NCBI GenBank assembly: GCA_018660265.1
Contig: JABJKS010000105.1
Location: 1 to 45,885 of the forward strand
Direction: 5' to 3'
Length of the DNA: 45,885 nt
Source of the DNA: Rhodospirillaceae bacterium
Lineage (GTDB): Bacteria; Pseudomonadota; Alphaproteobacteria; GCA-2731375
Below, piece after piece: positions 17,323 to 25,377 of this stretch; within the stretch, counting starts at the first letter, position 1, and every line of letters starts with the position of its first letter. The notes below the pieces were generated by a model. The model saw only the letters and a program-made list of their open reading frames with translations. It made no database searches and was not told the origin of the DNA. A program made the translations under genes and the position numbers.

Positions 17323-17345
17323 ATGCCCGTGCTTGACACGGGCAT
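17323..17345. repeat. Dispersed palindrome between convergent genes
   Basis: Inverted repeat ATGCCCGTG-CTTGA-CACGGGCAT. Read on the minus strand it has the form TGGAT, GC-rich arm, GTCAAG, arm, ATGAC, and it shares this layout with two palindromes at 35993-36094. It sits in the 56-base gap between two convergent stops and may act as a two-way terminator or mRNA end-stabiliser. Confidence 0.7.
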
Positions 17346-17361
17346 CCAGGGATAAGGGTCT

Positions 17362-18750
17362 TCAGGCCCTAGCCGTAAAGCGATAGAGCACCCGGTTGCC
17401 GCCCAGGACGACTTGGCTGGCGGTTATGGTTGCGTGTTCGGACAGGATTTCTTCAAACCTGGCTTGGGTATAGTCGGGGAATATGTCTTCCCGCAGGGCC
17501 AGCATGCGGGTGATCATGGGATCGTCCTTGGTGACGAATTCCATCACGCCGTTGGGGGCCAAAGAGACGATCCAGGGCACGGCTTGATCCAGGGGAATAT
17601 TGCGCCCGATCACCAGATGGTGAAGGACGGCGAGGCTCAGGCTCATATCCGATTTTGCCCGCGTGGTAAAGCTATCGCGCTCCACACCATTCCAGCCCTG
17701 GCTGGGCGTGGGATTGGCACCATCAAGATAAAGCGGCAGAAAATCAAGGTCTTCTGCCTGGGCGCGACTGAAGGCGCGTTCCAATGCCAGATGGTCGGCA
17801 TCCGCGCCCAGCACGCGACCGGCACCACTTTCCAGCGCCAGCACAGTGTAATCCCCCACATTGCAACCCAGATCCAGCAGGGTCGCTGGCGTCACATCTT
17901 TTACGGCAGCGGCTACGAAATCCCGTTTTTGACTTTCTGCGTCACTGTCATAGCTGTGGCTGTGGGCGTAGTCTCCCCAGGTGGAGATGCCGCTGGATTT
18001 TAAGCTTAGGCTCGCGATCCATTTACGCAGCTGTTTCAATATCGCGATTTTGCCTGCGCGCGCCACGTGGGGAATTTTGGGAACGGAATTTCCGCTCTGC
18101 GCCGTGGCTTTGTTTTGCAGGCTGGCCTGCATGAAGACATGCCAGAACATGTTCCATGACAGACGATGCTGCCATTTCAACATGGACGCCAGATCACCAG
18201 CGGTAATGCCTTCCAAGGCACCGCGATACCAGGCGTTCGGCGCGATGCCCAGCTTCGCCCCCAACAACAGGGGATTGATGAATTGTTCACAGAATTGCCG
18301 GTATCCCGCCCATGGCTCCCCCTCCCGATAGGGGCGCAGGGATAACAGATCGATGAAGACCGGGCGGGGGCCGATGAACTGGATGTTATAGGCGCTGCCG
18401 TCACACAGGGTAATGTTGTCGTCCATACAGCGGATATGCAGATCCAGATGCAACAACGCGGCAGATTTCAGGGCGGCAAAAGACCATTCATAGGGATAGC
18501 TGATAAAAGGTATGCGGCTATGTTCAATCGCCATTGTTTTGTCCGGCAGATCAAGGGGACAGTCTTCGGCGGACAGAATATTGCTGTCGATCAACCAGCC
18601 ATCATCTATCAGACTTTGAAAACAGGGTGCTGCCATGACCTGGCGGAAATCTTCCACCGCCTCAGGTGCAATGGTTCTGATGATGCGGCCATCAATATCG
18701 TAGACATGGCCTGCCGGGTCACGAAATGATCCGGCAACGGGGTTGTTCAT
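17362..18750 (-). CDS. NoeA-like class I SAM-dependent methyltransferase
   Basis: 462 residues in two parts. Residues 1-260 form a NoeA-type N-terminal region with the conserved run CDGSAYNIQFIGPRPVFIDLLS. Residues 265-462 are a class I SAM methyltransferase domain with motif I LLDLGCNVGD at 291-300 and an acidic post-I segment (VLGADADHL). NoeA-type proteins are linked to modification of surface or signalling glycans in rhizobia, but the substrate here is unknown. Its start overlaps the stop of the upstream YVDPG membrane protein gene (ATGA), so the two are translationally coupled. Divergent from them is a membrane sulfatase-fold protein, which suggests a shared cell-envelope role. Confidence 0.78.
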   Translation of the reverse strand: MNNPVAGSFRDPAGHVYDIDGRIIRTIAPEAVEDFRQVMAAPCFQSLIDDGWLIDSNILSAEDCPLDLPDKTMAIEHSRIPFISYPYEWSFAALKSAALLHLDLHIRCMDDNITLCDGSAYNIQFIGPRPVFIDLLSLRPYREGEPWAGYRQFCEQFINPLLLGAKLGIAPNAWYRGALEGITAGDLASMLKWQHRLSWNMFWHVFMQASLQNKATAQSGNSVPKIPHVARAGKIAILKQLRKWIASLSLKSSGISTWGDYAHSHSYDSDAESQKRDFVAAAVKDVTPATLLDLGCNVGDYTVLALESGAGRVLGADADHLALERAFSRAQAEDLDFLPLYLDGANPTPSQGWNGVERDSFTTRAKSDMSLSLAVLHHLVIGRNIPLDQAVPWIVSLAPNGVMEFVTKDDPMITRMLALREDIFPDYTQARFEEILSEHATITASQVVLGGNRVLYRFTARA

Positions 18751-19004
18751 TCGCCTGGGTCAACCTGTGATGCATCGGCTTTGCCGCCAAACAAGTTGTC
18801 GAATTTGGCCCTGACCTGCTGCCAAAACACGGCAATGGTAGCGGCACCTGCGGCAAGGGTTGCCAACAACGCCTGAATGGCCATGCCCGCAGTGCCCGGG
18901 TCAACGTATGCGTAGGCGCTATTGGCACCGACAACGAAATAAGTCAGTACAACGAGCTGTATGTACATTTTGCGTGGGGTGAGAAACCTTAAGCCGCGTT
19001 TCAT
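18747..19004 (-). CDS. Small membrane protein with YVDPG motif
   Basis: 85 residues from ATG 19004, preferred because GAGGGATA lies about nine bases upstream; a TTG at 19022 would add six residues. A first hydrophobic segment (VVLTYFVVGANSAYA) may be a signal peptide or anchor. It is followed by YVDPGTAG and a second hydrophobic segment (MAIQALLATLAAGAATIAVFW), then a short charged tail. Small proteins with an AYxYVDPG motif and one or two helices are often found next to membrane sulfatase-fold and surface-glycan genes; the function is not known. The stop overlaps the methyltransferase start by four bases. Confidence 0.75.
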   Translation of the reverse strand: MKRGLRFLTPRKMYIQLVVLTYFVVGANSAYAYVDPGTAGMAIQALLATLAAGAATIAVFWQQVRAKFDNLFGGKADASQVDPGE

Positions 19005-19165
19005 GACGTGAATATCCCTCAATCAAATAACTTACTAAGTAATAAGTGTCTGGCAGCAATTGCATTTACCATTGAAATAGCAATTAGGTATTTAAAATAT
19101 TAACGGCTTTGATAAATGCTAGCTTTATTCACCGAATTTGTGACCAAGCGCACTAAGGATAAGTC

Positions 19166-20815
19166 ATGCCTACTCGGATGTGGGAGATAATCAAGACGGT
19201 TGGGAAATATCCCCTTTATCCACTTTTGGTGAATGTCTATTTCGTCCTCTACATTTATCAATTGAATCTGTTTCAGGTACGCTTGGCGGATGCGGTGGAT
19301 TATCTACTGCTCTCGTCCGCCAGCATGGCCATACTGATCGCTGCCGCGCATGCCCTGCCCCGCCCGTTCGGTGCCGTGGTGTCTGCGGTTTGTTTCTTTG
19401 CCTTCGTATATCTGATCCTGCCTATTCAGATCATGTTTGAGCCAGGCGGCGAACCACGCCTGCTGTCGCATCTGATCTGGATCGGATTTTTCATCTATGT
19501 GACGGTTTTAGTGTTCGCCCGCAAGGGACGCTTTGCCAGTCGTTTTCACGTTGCCTATAACATTCTGACACTTGCAGCCATTATCTGGGCCTGTGGCAGC
19601 ATCCTTGTGGAAGACTGGCGCGCGGTGCCTCGCGATACCGCCCTCACTTTAAACGGCATCGCGGCAACAACACCCATTGCGGCCACAGAGCGAACCGAGC
19701 CGACAGCTCAAATTCGCCCCAACATCGTGCATATCGTGCTTGACGGTTATTCCCGCGCTGATGTGATGTTGAAAGCCTATGGCTATGATAATTCAAAGTT
19801 TCTAAAGGCTTTGCGTCAACGGGGCTTTGAAATCGCAAGTCAATCGACCGCACCTTACAATCAGACCCATCTCTCCCTGGGGGCAACATTTCAGGGTGGA
19901 TATTTCAATGCCGGGCAATTGGCTGGATTAAATGATGGCGACGCACAATTTCGCCGCCGCCTGCTCGATAATGTCACCCAAGGACCGGTGCATAATATTT
20001 TGGCGCAACGGGGCTATCGCTTTTTCGCCACCTCTATTGGGATGACCGGGTTCTATCAATATCCCGACGACACGATCCTGCTGTCCGATACGAAGCAGCG
20101 CAACCGCTGGACCTTTGAACAGACACTGATGAGCGATCGCTTCGCCAACGCCATTCCTGGTTTGGGCCGTTGGGTCGCCTGGAATAATTTTCAGCAGATG
20201 AACCGGGACTTACGGTACGGTTTCGATTTCAGCAATTTTCGCGATCAAATCAAGGCTGCGGCGGCAAGCGGCGCACCCATCCACCTTTATCAACATGCCC
20301 TGGCCCCGCATCCGCCCTTTGCGATCACTGCGAAAGGTAAAGATACCAAAGCATGGCTGCCATACACCCGCTTCATCGCCACCGGGAATGCGGTCATCCA
20401 TGGCGATGAGGCCCGGCGGCAGCATTACCTGGACGGCCATTTGGAGAAGGTGAAATATATCAACCGCGCGATCCTGGCCTATATTGATCAGGTCGTGGCA
20501 GAAATTCCTGAACCGCGGGTGATTATTCTGCAAAGTGATCATGGCGGCAGCGTCTTCTATCACCACAACAAGCTGGAACGCGGCTGCGCCTGGGAACGTT
20601 ATTCAAATTTGTTTGCCATTCAGACCAGGCCGGAAATTCCCGTCATCAAAAATGGCGTCTACAACACAGTGAATATCTATCGCGATCTGTTCAGCGCCTA
20701 TTTTAAATTGCCGACGCCCGCTTTGCCCGCGCAGTCATATTTCGCTGATTGGGATCAGATGCGTCAATTCCAGGCCGTGGACCTGAGCGCGCGCGAGGCC
20801 TGTGGCCCGAACTAA
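19166..20815 (+). CDS. Membrane-bound sulfatase/alkaline-phosphatase-fold protein
   Basis: 549 residues. Roughly residues 12-165 contain four or five hydrophobic helices, and the rest is an exported alkaline-phosphatase-superfamily domain. Metal-ligand motifs are visible: NIVHIVLDGYSR (Asp), and ILQSDHGG (Asp-His) near 452. There is no Cys-x-Pro-x-Arg sulfatase motif; a Thr in YNQTHLSL is the likely nucleophile, as in phosphoethanolamine and lipoteichoic-type transferases. It is therefore more likely an envelope phospho-transferase or hydrolase than a true sulfatase. AAGGATAAGTC precedes the ATG. It is divergent from the YVDPG/methyltransferase pair, and its last four bases overlap the convergent fusion gene. 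Confidence 0.82.
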   Translation: MPTRMWEIIKTVGKYPLYPLLVNVYFVLYIYQLNLFQVRLADAVDYLLLSSASMAILIAAAHALPRPFGAVVSAVCFFAFVYLILPIQIMFEPGGEPRLLSHLIWIGFFIYVTVLVFARKGRFASRFHVAYNILTLAAIIWACGSILVEDWRAVPRDTALTLNGIAATTPIAATERTEPTAQIRPNIVHIVLDGYSRADVMLKAYGYDNSKFLKALRQRGFEIASQSTAPYNQTHLSLGATFQGGYFNAGQLAGLNDGDAQFRRRLLDNVTQGPVHNILAQRGYRFFATSIGMTGFYQYPDDTILLSDTKQRNRWTFEQTLMSDRFANAIPGLGRWVAWNNFQQMNRDLRYGFDFSNFRDQIKAAAASGAPIHLYQHALAPHPPFAITAKGKDTKAWLPYTRFIATGNAVIHGDEARRQHYLDGHLEKVKYINRAILAYIDQVVAEIPEPRVIILQSDHGGSVFYHHNKLERGCAWERYSNLFAIQTRPEIPVIKNGVYNTVNIYRDLFSAYFKLPTPALPAQSYFADWDQMRQFQAVDLSAREACGPN

Positions 20816-22950
20816 AGCAACTCCGCCAACATAGCGGCGGCGCGCTGGGCACCATTGCTTTCCACATCGCGAAATGCCGCCGGTTTCGCCAGAACATCGA
20901 CCATCGCCGCAGCAATGCTATCAGGATCGGCAGTGGCATAGTCCATACGCCGCCCGGCATTGTAACTTTGCAGGCGCTGGTGGACATGAAAATTCTGTTC
21001 GAAGTGATTACGCAGGGGAAAATACAAAAACGGTGTCTTAGCTGCCGTCAGTTCCATACAAGTCGTCAGCCCGCCCTGGACAAGGGCGAGGTCGCAGGCC
21101 GCCAGATGGCGGTGCAGATCGGGGACGAAGGCGCGCGTTTCAACGCCTGGAGGCACGACGAGGCTGGCGGGATCAATACGCGGACCTGTCACGACGATCA
21201 TACGCAGTTCCGGGACCCGCGCCCTGGCGGCTGGATAGGCATCCATCACCCGGCGTAATAAATGACCACCGACGCCGGAGCCGCCAACCGTGACGATGCA
21301 GACCTTTTCACCCTCTCTGTAGCCAAACCGCTCTCGTAACTCAGCCCGCCGGGCAAATTCGTCCGGCTCAAAACCGGTGATATAACCACAGAAATCGAAA
21401 TGGCTTTCCGTCCAGGACCGCATATCAGGCAGATCGGGGCCAAAGGTGCCAGGCACGATGTCATCGGGATTGCCGACAAAGATCGCCCGGTCCCGCAAGT
21501 TGGGCGCGGCCTGAATATGTTCAATCATCTCGGCGTTATAATCCGCTGTTAGATATGCCTCATGGGGACCGCCATCAGGCATGGGAATGAAACCGACAAA
21601 GTCAGTGAACCAGGCCAGCTGGGTTTGCTTCAGCTCCGGATGCTCATGCCAGAAATGATCCACATCCCAGGCTTCATCAGCGATCACCAGATCGTATTTT
21701 TGTTGTTCCAGAACCTCCTGGAAGACCATGAAATTGGCGATCAGGATTTCATCCATATTGCGGATCGCCTGGAAAGCATTCAGATCATGTTCGCCGGCCT
21801 CCGCCTCAATATGGTTGGATTCGTTGGCCAGCAGGGCAGAGGCGGGATGCAGGGTTTCGTCCGCGGCATCCAGAAACCGGGTCACCGGATCCTGGGCCAG
21901 CCAATCCACCTGAATATCGGGATGGCCTTTTCGCAGCTCCTGCGCAATGGCCAGATCCCGTCGGGCATGACCAAGTCCGATGGGGGAAGATAGATACAGC
22001 ACCCGCTTGCCGCCGCCATTGGCGTTATATTTGATGCCATTCCTGTCGCCATTTTTGTCCGGCAGGGTTTGTCGGGGTCGGGCCAAGATTTTATCCAGAA
22101 AGTCCAGGATCAAGGCATTGGTTTTTGCTGGAAAACGGGCCTGGGGATTATGACCGGCGCCTTCGAAGGAAATGAATTCGGCCTGCATTAACGCGGCTAA
22201 GAATTTGCCACGATCATGCGCCTGTATCCGATCCTCCGTACCGTGAATAACCAATACGGGGCATTTGATATTGCGATACAAATCCTCGTTCACTGTGAAA
22301 TGGGGTGCCAGGGTCATGCGCGCTTCGACGGTTTTGCCCAAGGCCTGGCCGTCTGTCTCAAGGGACCAGCTAACCCCATCCTGAATTTGTTTGGTTGAGT
22401 GTGGCTCGGGAAAGATTTGGCCAATAAAAAAACGCGTAAAATCCTCATAGTCTTCATGCCAATATGATTGGCTGTATTTTTCCCAGCCTTCATGGTTTTC
22501 CGTCTGGCCAAAGAAACGATCCGGCGTCGCGTATCCAAGGTCAGGACCAATTGTCGAAGCGGGGCAGATCGCGACAAGGGCGCGGACCCGTTCGGGGTAA
22601 TGCGCCGCCAGAATGGGGGCTAAAAGGCCCCCCAGGGAGACGCCTAAAAGTGTCGCCTGTTTCGTGTTCGTCGCATCCAGCACTGCCAACGCATCGGCGA
22701 CATATTCATGGATAGCGTATTTCTCAACCTCTTCGGGGCGGTCGCTCTTGCCGTTGCCACGCGGATCAAAGGTAATACAGCGATAGTATTGGCTGAAATA
22801 GGGGATTTGCGCTTTCCACATGCGGGAATGAACGATGGCCCAGGCCGGCATAAACAGAAGGGTTTCCGCACCTTCCCCATAGACTTCGTAATGGATGTTG
22901 ACGCCATCTCGATCAATGCTGCCTTCTAAATCAGGATATTTTGCGCGCAT
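20812..22950 (-). CDS. Alpha/beta-hydrolase - glycosyltransferase fusion protein
   Basis: 712 residues with two complete-looking domains. Residues 1-290 are an alpha/beta hydrolase with nucleophile elbow GVSLG (Ser105), acid Asp240 (IHGTEDR) and His267 (GAGHNPQ). After a polar linker (291-314), residues 315-712 form a GT-B glycosyltransferase of the MurG/UGT type, with SSPIGLGHARRDLAIAQEL as the N-terminal loop, VTVGGSGVGGHLLRR and a C-terminal QGGLTTCMELTAAKTPFLYFP donor-binding region. No frameshift or internal start separates them, so this is a single polypeptide. Such a pair could glycosylate and de-esterify the same lipid or metabolite. A TetR-type gene lies just upstream on the same strand, so the two may form one regulated unit. 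Confidence 0.85.
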   Translation of the reverse strand: MRAKYPDLEGSIDRDGVNIHYEVYGEGAETLLFMPAWAIVHSRMWKAQIPYFSQYYRCITFDPRGNGKSDRPEEVEKYAIHEYVADALAVLDATNTKQATLLGVSLGGLLAPILAAHYPERVRALVAICPASTIGPDLGYATPDRFFGQTENHEGWEKYSQSYWHEDYEDFTRFFIGQIFPEPHSTKQIQDGVSWSLETDGQALGKTVEARMTLAPHFTVNEDLYRNIKCPVLVIHGTEDRIQAHDRGKFLAALMQAEFISFEGAGHNPQARFPAKTNALILDFLDKILARPRQTLPDKNGDRNGIKYNANGGGKRVLYLSSPIGLGHARRDLAIAQELRKGHPDIQVDWLAQDPVTRFLDAADETLHPASALLANESNHIEAEAGEHDLNAFQAIRNMDEILIANFMVFQEVLEQQKYDLVIADEAWDVDHFWHEHPELKQTQLAWFTDFVGFIPMPDGGPHEAYLTADYNAEMIEHIQAAPNLRDRAIFVGNPDDIVPGTFGPDLPDMRSWTESHFDFCGYITGFEPDEFARRAELRERFGYREGEKVCIVTVGGSGVGGHLLRRVMDAYPAARARVPELRMIVVTGPRIDPASLVVPPGVETRAFVPDLHRHLAACDLALVQGGLTTCMELTAAKTPFLYFPLRNHFEQNFHVHQRLQSYNAGRRMDYATADPDSIAAAMVDVLAKPAAFRDVESNGAQRAAAMLAELL

Positions 22951-22961
22951 GGCGGGTTTCC

Positions 22962-23597
22962 CTATTTATTGGCGTCTTCGAATGTCTTGATAAGCGAACC
23001 CACATCGCGGAGGCTGCGAAGGATTGTCTCTTTTTGACTATCCTGAGATAGCAATCGGCTTTCCACGCCAAGGAACAATGAGCCGACTAAATTGGCCAGA
23101 CCTTCCGGGGTGAAAGGGCTGATGTTGGTTTGGTTGGCAGCCCAGCGTCGCGCGACATCTGTCAGCAGATCAATCCAACCCTGGCTGTTAAGGCGTATGG
23201 CCGCGGCAATTGCCGGGTCCGACCAGCCCGCCGCCGTCAATTCCTGCAGCACACGAACGTAGCCAGAGGCGACGTCTTCATCCAGATAGTCGCAGGCTAG
23301 GTTCCACTGCTCCGACAAGGGCAGATCGCTTTCGAACATGGCTTTTTGCCGGTCAAGCAGGCTGGCATTGAGATACTCATAAAGCGCGAGAAGCAAACCT
23401 TGCTTGGAACCAAAATGATAGTGGATTTGACTAAGCGGCATCTCCGCCCTCTCGGCCACTCGTCGGGTTGAAAGGGCGGCGTAGCCATCGTGCTGCAGAC
23501 AGTGTTCGGCGGCCATCATGAGAGTGAGGCGGGCATCTTTGTTTTTGGCCTGCCGTTTTCCCTCGTTTAAGTGTTCGATCGTGGTGCTGTCCGGCAT
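22962..23597 (-). CDS. TetR/AcrR-family transcriptional regulator
   Basis: 211 residues from the ATG at 23597; ATGs at 23609 and 23606 and a GTG at 23627 are also in frame, and AAGGA is nearest to the first two, so the exact start is uncertain. Residues 15-70 form the TetR DNA-binding domain, with the recognition region STRRVAERAEMPLSQIHYHFGSKQGLL. The remainder is the helical ligand-binding domain. Its stop is 11 bases before the hydrolase-glycosyltransferase fusion gene on the same strand, so it probably controls that gene and itself, with a hydrophobic small molecule as the likely effector class. The effector is not known. Confidence 0.85.
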   Translation of the reverse strand: MPDSTTIEHLNEGKRQAKNKDARLTLMMAAEHCLQHDGYAALSTRRVAERAEMPLSQIHYHFGSKQGLLLALYEYLNASLLDRQKAMFESDLPLSEQWNLACDYLDEDVASGYVRVLQELTAAGWSDPAIAAAIRLNSQGWIDLLTDVARRWAANQTNISPFTPEGLANLVGSLFLGVESRLLSQDSQKETILRSLRDVGSLIKTFEDANK

Positions 23598-23771
23598 TTT
23601 AATCATCATTCCTTGAACTGAAGCCACATATCGACCAGGAGATCTCGAATATAGGATTATCCATTCGGTCGACCGACCTAATATTTAGATCGATTGCATT
23701 CAGATGTCAAGGTGCCTACCGGGGCCTCCCAACTATTTCATGGAGGCCGCAAATACCTGCGGCAACAAAAC

Positions 23772-23808
23772 GGCCCTGTCAGATGCAGCCGGCGTGATCA
23801 GACAGGCC
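23772..23808 (-). terminator. Probable terminator after the mipA-like gene
   Basis: On the minus strand GGCCTGTC (23808-23801) pairs with GACAGGGCC (23780-23772, one bulge). It is followed by GTTTTGTT. The loop is long (20 bases) and may form an inner hairpin. It lies about 25 bases after the stop of the outer-membrane protein gene. Confidence 0.5.
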
Positions 23809-23831
23809 CCGCAATAGAGGGCATCCAGACC

Positions 23832-24674
23832 CTATTCGTTGACGGTCTGGCTGGATTGATAAAAGGACCAGATCAGGCCGACGCCTGCACCATAGGTTAG
23901 ATCTTCCCGATAGAGCGGGCTGTCTTCGTTGGCGGCACCATGATGGGAATTCAGATCGGCAGCCATGAAAACCTTCATGGTTTTGCTCAAGGGGAGTTGT
24001 AGAAGTAATCGCAATTTGCTGCCCAGATAGCCCCCCTGCCCGTCATAAGCGGCCCGGGCGGAGGTCACAAACGGGGCATCCACCTGATAGAAATAATCCT
24101 GCAAATCCTCATCCGCAATCAGGGCGGAAATACCCAGCTTCAGCTTTGCGCCACTATCGAAAAAGTTGCCGTGCTGATAGGCGATTTGCGGTTCAATTAA
24201 AAAACCCCGATGCTCTACACTTGAGAAATCCGTTGAAAATACGGCGCGAATAGGTAGTTCCAGATCGATCTTGGCCCATTTCGCGGCCCGTGCCACTGTC
24301 CATTGGATACGCGGGCCCAATTCCGCCATATGGTCCAGGTCAGGCATGCCAAGGCGGGCATCGTTATCATCGGAATCGGTATCCAACGACCCTGCAAGCG
24401 AGATATCCAATTCAAAATCACGGCTGTGCACCAACCGCCCCCGTAACAAGCCCTTGCTGTCCGAGCGGAAAAAATCGCCGCGATAGATGGGAAACGGCAA
24501 GGCGATACCATTGAAATGGCTTTGCCCCGCAGCCGGATAATCCGGTATGTAACCGACACCGCCCGCCACGCCTAGCTCAAACAGTGGTTTTTCCTCTGCC
24601 AATGCCGGCGTCATATGCAGGCTTGCCGCCGCGATGAACACCAGGGCAGCTCGTCGGAAATTATGGTTCATCAT
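23832..24674 (-). CDS. MipA/OmpV-family outer-membrane protein
   Basis: 280 residues. A Sec signal peptide (RRAALVFIAAASLHMTPALA) ends at Ala-Leu-Ala, and the mature part begins EEKPLFELGVAGGVGYIPDYPAA, the usual family opening. The body consists of alternating beta strands and the protein ends with a strand closing on an aromatic-rich segment (GLIWSFYQSS), consistent with a small beta-barrel. MipA was described as a scaffold for murein enzymes in E. coli and OmpV as a porin or adhesin; the role here is unknown. It stands alone between the TetR unit and the SUF operon and has its own terminator. Confidence 0.88.
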   Translation of the reverse strand: MMNHNFRRAALVFIAAASLHMTPALAEEKPLFELGVAGGVGYIPDYPAAGQSHFNGIALPFPIYRGDFFRSDSKGLLRGRLVHSRDFELDISLAGSLDTDSDDNDARLGMPDLDHMAELGPRIQWTVARAAKWAKIDLELPIRAVFSTDFSSVEHRGFLIEPQIAYQHGNFFDSGAKLKLGISALIADEDLQDYFYQVDAPFVTSARAAYDGQGGYLGSKLRLLLQLPLSKTMKVFMAADLNSHHGAANEDSPLYREDLTYGAGVGLIWSFYQSSQTVNE

Positions 24675-24782
24675 GGCGCTTTCTGGAAATGGTTGAGGCG
24701 TTTCTGTTCTAGCAATAAAGCATGGGGAATAGCAAAGGGCAGACGGGATGTTAGCTAAATACGGGGTGCGACAGCTTGCCGC

Positions 24783-24834
24783 TTGACTTCATGGGACAAT
24801 CGGCTATTTAAACAGTACCAATTTAGTCCTGTTT
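24783..24834 (+). promoter_or_regulatory. SUF operon promoter with IscR-like operator
   Basis: TTGACT (24783-24788) and TATTTA (24805-24810), 16 bases apart, form a plausible promoter. Directly on its downstream edge is an imperfect palindrome, arms AAACAGTAC (24810-24818) and GTCCTGTTT (24826-24834), seven-base AT-rich spacer, 8 of 9 arm bases matching. The 25-bp size and the central AC...AGTC layout resemble type 1 sites of IscR/Rrf2 regulators. The adjacent Rrf2 gene is the obvious candidate to bind here and repress when holo-cluster is present. Confidence 0.55.
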
Positions 24835-24870
24835 GAGAAACTGCATAGAATTCCTGCTAGGTATTTACCA

Positions 24871-25377
24871 ATGATCCGCCTGAATAAAATGACCGATTAT
24901 GCCGTTGTTATGTTGAGCCATATGGCCGGCGACAGCGCATCCGTGACCACGGCGGTGCAGATGGCAGAAGATTCGGGCGTGCCCCTGCCCTCTGTCTCGA
25001 AATTGATGAAACAATTAAGCAAGGCGGGAATATTAGGCTCGCACCGCGGCGCCGGCGGCGGCTATAGCCTGGATCGTTCGCCTGGCGATATATCCGTGGC
25101 GGAAATCGTCACCGCATTGGAGGGCCCCATTGCCTTGACCGCCTGCATTGATGGTGCAGATACATCCTGCGGGTCCATGCCGCAATGCGCCATGAGCGGC
25201 AATTGGAACCAGGTCAATCAGGCTATTCAGGCAGCCTTGGATAGCGTCAGTCTTGCCGACATGATGCCACGGCCTTTCGCCTTTGTACCACCGTCCGAAA
25301 AATTAAAGTCAGACATCAGAAACGAACTTCAACATTCTGATAATGTTGGAGAAACCCATATCGAAAGTGCGTCGTAA
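24871..25377 (+). CDS. Rrf2-family SUF system regulator (IscR-like)
   Basis: 168 residues. The N-terminal winged helix (about 1-75) has the Rrf2 pattern, MTDYAVVMLSHMA, LPSVSKLMKQLSKAGIL and RGAGGGYSLDR. Three cysteines, Cys92, Cys100 and Cys106, lie where IscR binds its [2Fe-2S] cluster, with spacing C-x7-C-x5-C instead of the E. coli C-x5-C-x5-C. It should sense Fe-S cluster supply and adjust transcription of the operon it heads. The stop codon TAA is followed at once by the ATG of sufB, so the two are tightly coupled. A candidate operator covers the promoter upstream. Confidence 0.88.
   Translation: MIRLNKMTDYAVVMLSHMAGDSASVTTAVQMAEDSGVPLPSVSKLMKQLSKAGILGSHRGAGGGYSLDRSPGDISVAEIVTALEGPIALTACIDGADTSCGSMPQCAMSGNWNQVNQAIQAALDSVSLADMMPRPFAFVPPSEKLKSDIRNELQHSDNVGETHIESAS

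Noticed and set aside
19166-20815. True sulfatase assignment for the membrane protein
   Set aside because: It lacks the C/S-x-P-x-R formylglycine motif; only the alkaline-phosphatase fold is supported.
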